The notes under the pieces: generated by a model
Told to the model about the DNA's origin: nothing
The model's input: only the letters and a program-made list of their open reading frames with translations
The model's database searches: none
Shown here: one piece after another, positions 13,555 to 16,013 of the stretch
Layout: every line of letters begins with the position of its first letter
Position numbering within the stretch: the first letter of the stretch is position 1
Program-made: the position numbers and the translations under genes
DNA from: an uncultured Helicobacteraceae bacterium
GTDB lineage: Bacteria > Campylobacterota > Campylobacteria > Campylobacterales > Helicobacteraceae
Length of the DNA: 16,013 bases
Direction: 5' to 3'
Assembly: GCA_934728205.1 (NCBI GenBank)
Contig: CAKVEH010000011.1
Location: forward strand, 1-16,013

Positions 13555-15612
13555 ATGGCATTAGGAAGAATGAGCTCTTTAGGCGTTGGAAGCAATGTCT
13601 TAAATTACGATATGATTGATAAGTTGCGTAAGGCAGATGAGAGCTCTTATATCGCCCCTATTGATAGAAATTTAGAAAAAAATGTGCAAAAGCAAACCGA
13701 GCTTGTTGAGATCACAAATTTAGTGCGTGATGTGAAGTCAAACACAAGGGTGCTTAGCGATTACTCTACTTATTTAGGACGTTCTCACGAGGTCATAGGC
13801 AATGAAGTGAAGGCTACTATTAGCGATGGTGTGCCTATCCAAGATATTCGGTTGGATATTGATTCCATTGCGCAAAATGATGTGAATGAAGTTGGCTCGA
13901 AATTTTCTCAACGCGATTCCATATTTAGCCAAAAAGATTCTACCTTGCGTTTTTTTACAAAAGGGAAGTTTTATGAGATTGATATAAAGGCTGGGATGAA
14001 TTTAGAGGAGGTCGCACAGCTCATTACTGATGAGACAAAGGGCGAGGTGATAGGCTCGATAATGAAAACAGGCGGGCAACACCCCTACCAACTAATGATA
14101 AACTCCAAAGATACAGGGGAAGAAAATAGAATCTATTTTGGTGAAACGCTTAGCAGCGGGACGATAAAAGCGGGCGAACTTAATATTAAAGATGATGATT
14201 TTACCATTACTCTAGCGGATAAAAACGGCGGAGAAAAAACACTCCAAATCAAACTAAAAACCTCTCAAAGTGCTAAGACAAACGAAAATGTGGAGAGCTT
14301 ACGAGATGCGATTAAAGAGGCGATTAGTGAAGATGCTGATTTTGAGGGTTTGCTAGATTCTGAGATTAACATCGGCATTGGGAGTGGCGATTCGCTTGTG
14401 ATTAACGATTTGCGAGGTTATGAGGTCAAGGTTGGTGGCGATAGTGCTAGAATGCTTGGCTTTAAAGAAGCAAGCAGTCAAAACGACAAAGATGAACGCA
14501 AGAAAAAAGATTTGGTTTATGGAGAGCCCGTGCAAGAGGGATATATAGAGGGCACAATAAGAATTGGTTCAGTGCCACTTGACTTAGCCAAACTCACACA
14601 AAGAGGCAACTCATCGTATAAAAACGCCAAAATTATTGCCCGCGCTATTGATAACATTGCTGGAATCCACTCTTATGCTACAAAAGATGGAAGAATTGTC
14701 ATAAACTCCGATACGGGTGAGGTTACTATTGTCCCAGATGATGATGGTGGAAAGAGTGAAGATGCACTAAAGAGAATCGGCTTGGAGCGAGGCTCGGCTA
14801 TGGATTATACAAAAGCACAAAATGACTTATTTAAGATTAGAAATATTCAAACCGCTCAAGATGCGGAGTTTAGCTACAATGGCATAAAAATGCGCCGTGC
14901 TTCCAATCAAATCGATGACATTGCCACAGGTGTGAATATCGAGCTTCTTGCTTCCACTCAAGAGGGCAAGCCAGCAATGATACACATTGGGCGTAATGAC
15001 GAGGAAATCATCGAAAATATCACAGGCTTTGTGGAGAACTATAACAAACTCAGCACTAAACTTGATGAAGTAACGCGCTATGATGAGGATACTAAAATCG
15101 CAGGTATCTTTAATGGTGATAGTGATATACGCGCCATTCGCCCCGCACTTAATAAAATACTCTCTTTTAATAGAGGTGGGATTGATGGACAAACGCTCGT
15201 AAAATATGGAATCACTATCAATGAACACGGGTTGATGAGCCTTGATTCTGGGAAGTTGCGAAGTGCTATCAACGAAGACCCACAAGCCGCTCAAGAGTTT
15301 TTTCAAGGCAAGATAGTTACAAGAGAGTTTAGGGATGTTGAAATTGATGGTGTATTTAAAATGCTTGATAAAGAACTTTCCCTTTTTGTCGATAATGGTA
15401 AGTCAAGGTTGAAGTTGCTTGAGGAGAGTCTCACCACAGAAGACAAAAAGCTAAAAGATGATAAGCGTAGAGCAACAGAAATGTTAGATTCTCGTTATGA
15501 TTTGATGGCGCAACGATTTGCTAATTATGACAGCCAAATCGCAAAAGCAAACAATTCATTTAATGCCGTGCAGATGATGATAGACCAGTCGATTGCGAAT
15601 AAAAAACCATAA
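13555..15612 (+). CDS. fliD: Flagellar filament cap protein FliD (HAP2)
   Basis: FliD is exported by the flagellar type III system and forms the cap at the filament tip, under which flagellin subunits polymerise. The 685-residue length equals that of H. pylori FliD as I recall and exceeds that of E. coli (about 470). The FliD N-terminal domain is at about 8-110 (SSLGVGSNVLNYDMIDKLRKADE). The FliD C-terminal domain is at about 435-670, beginning DAEFSYNGIKMRRASNQIDDI and including TGFVENYNKLSTKLDE, with a terminal helical stretch. The middle (about 150-430) contains the variable D2/D3-type region, with repeated Gly, Asp and Ser-rich segments. AAAGG at 13544-13548 lies 6 nt before the ATG. fliS, which encodes the flagellin chaperone, follows after 13 bp. 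Confidence 0.95.
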   Translation: MALGRMSSLGVGSNVLNYDMIDKLRKADESSYIAPIDRNLEKNVQKQTELVEITNLVRDVKSNTRVLSDYSTYLGRSHEVIGNEVKATISDGVPIQDIRLDIDSIAQNDVNEVGSKFSQRDSIFSQKDSTLRFFTKGKFYEIDIKAGMNLEEVAQLITDETKGEVIGSIMKTGGQHPYQLMINSKDTGEENRIYFGETLSSGTIKAGELNIKDDDFTITLADKNGGEKTLQIKLKTSQSAKTNENVESLRDAIKEAISEDADFEGLLDSEINIGIGSGDSLVINDLRGYEVKVGGDSARMLGFKEASSQNDKDERKKKDLVYGEPVQEGYIEGTIRIGSVPLDLAKLTQRGNSSYKNAKIIARAIDNIAGIHSYATKDGRIVINSDTGEVTIVPDDDGGKSEDALKRIGLERGSAMDYTKAQNDLFKIRNIQTAQDAEFSYNGIKMRRASNQIDDIATGVNIELLASTQEGKPAMIHIGRNDEEIIENITGFVENYNKLSTKLDEVTRYDEDTKIAGIFNGDSDIRAIRPALNKILSFNRGGIDGQTLVKYGITINEHGLMSLDSGKLRSAINEDPQAAQEFFQGKIVTREFRDVEIDGVFKMLDKELSLFVDNGKSRLKLLEESLTTEDKKLKDDKRRATEMLDSRYDLMAQRFANYDSQIAKANNSFNAVQMMIDQSIANKKP

Positions 15613-15625
15613 GTTAGGAGGATAA

Positions 15626-16013
15626 ATGAAAAACAATAATGCCTATGAGCTCTACCAAGCCAACTCGACAATGGTAGAATCGCCAATTAAATTGGTGGAA
15701 ATGCTTTATGAGGGAATCTTGCGTTTTTGTGCGCAGGCGAAGCGATATATGGAGGCTGGGGATATTGAAAAGAAGGTGTATTTTATTAACCGCACGACAG
15801 ATATTTTTACAGAGTTGCTAAATACGCTTGATTACGAGCGTGGTGGAGATGTGGCGACTTATCTTACAGGATTGTATATGCACCAAATTAAGCTCCTTAC
15901 ACAAGCAAATGTTACAAATGACACACAAAAAATAGATATTGTCATAAATGTGGCTAAAGGACTTTTAGAAGCGTGGCGAGAAGTCAATGCCGATGAGCTA
16001 ATGCAATATGAGA
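15626..16013 (+). CDS. fliS: Flagellin export chaperone FliS, 3' end cut by window
   Basis: FliS binds the C-terminus of flagellin in the cytoplasm and prevents premature assembly before export. The visible 129 residues run from MKNNNAYELYQANSTMVESP to the window edge without a stop. The family is usually about 125-130 residues, so only a few codons are likely missing. The conserved N-terminal NAYELYQANSTMVESPIKLVEMLYEGILRF and the four-helix pattern are clear. A strong AGGAGG (15616-15621) lies 4 nt before the ATG. It follows fliD by 13 bp and is surely co-transcribed with it, the common fliD-fliS arrangement. Confidence 0.95.
   Translation, partial: MKNNNAYELYQANSTMVESPIKLVEMLYEGILRFCAQAKRYMEAGDIEKKVYFINRTTDIFTELLNTLDYERGGDVATYLTGLYMHQIKLLTQANVTNDTQKIDIVINVAKGLLEAWREVNADELMQYE

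Noticed and set aside
1..16013. Search for a mobile element, CRISPR array, toxin-antitoxin pair or defence cluster
   Set aside because: All sizeable coding sequence is accounted for by core genes, and no terminal inverted repeats, transposase motifs, spaced repeats or small toxin-like gene pairs are visible.

Overview
The window looks like core chromosome of an epsilonproteobacterium, most likely a non-pylori (enterohepatic-type) Helicobacter. The evidence is AT-rich coding sequence, Helicobacter-style proteins (a TrmB extended at both ends, a 685-residue FliD), and two gene blocks whose order I recall from Helicobacter pylori: fabZ-lpxA-clpX-mreB-mreC, and rodA / rluD-like / FnIII lipoprotein / trmB / ftsE / ftsX / M23-like / flaG / fliD / fliS. 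Species assignment is inference; no database was consulted.

Layout. 1-313 is the 3' end of the housekeeping sigma factor gene rpoD. It is followed by two candidate hairpins and a T-tract-rich promoter. 515-5071 is a tight plus-strand operon, fabZ-lpxA-clpX-mreB-mreC. It joins type II fatty acid synthesis, the first step of lipid A synthesis, an AAA+ unfoldase and the rod-shape machinery. On the minus strand, 5172-5248 is a CAT-anticodon tRNA and 5210-6367 is rodA, the SEDS glycan polymerase partner of MreBC. The rodA frame runs into the tRNA gene and stops only in its anticodon loop. A divergent promoter region near 6324-6411 serves rodA and a plus-strand run: an RluD-type pseudouridine synthase, an FnIII lipoprotein, trmB, ftsE, ftsX and an EnvC-like protein with a degenerate LytM domain. 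After a 161-bp gap holding a tandem repeat and an A10 tract come the flagellar genes flaG, fliD and fliS. fliS is cut by the window end.

How the genes fit together. Most of the window concerns the cell envelope: FabZ and LpxA supply the outer membrane, MreB/MreC/RodA drive lateral wall growth, and FtsE/FtsX with the LytM-like protein probably control amidase activity at division. FlaG, FliD and FliS make the filament cap and flagellin chaperone.

No mobile element, CRISPR array, phage gene or defence system is visible, and I do not see a new multi-gene system. The two signals I rate highest are at DNA level. The first is the word AGATTCT/AGAATCT, which I count 32 times (about 3 expected), in all three codon frames and in intergenic DNA, including inverted pairs just after rpoD. 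This resembles an uptake-sequence-like or other chromosomal motif. The second is the rodA stop codon supplied by the anticodon loop of the downstream tRNA.
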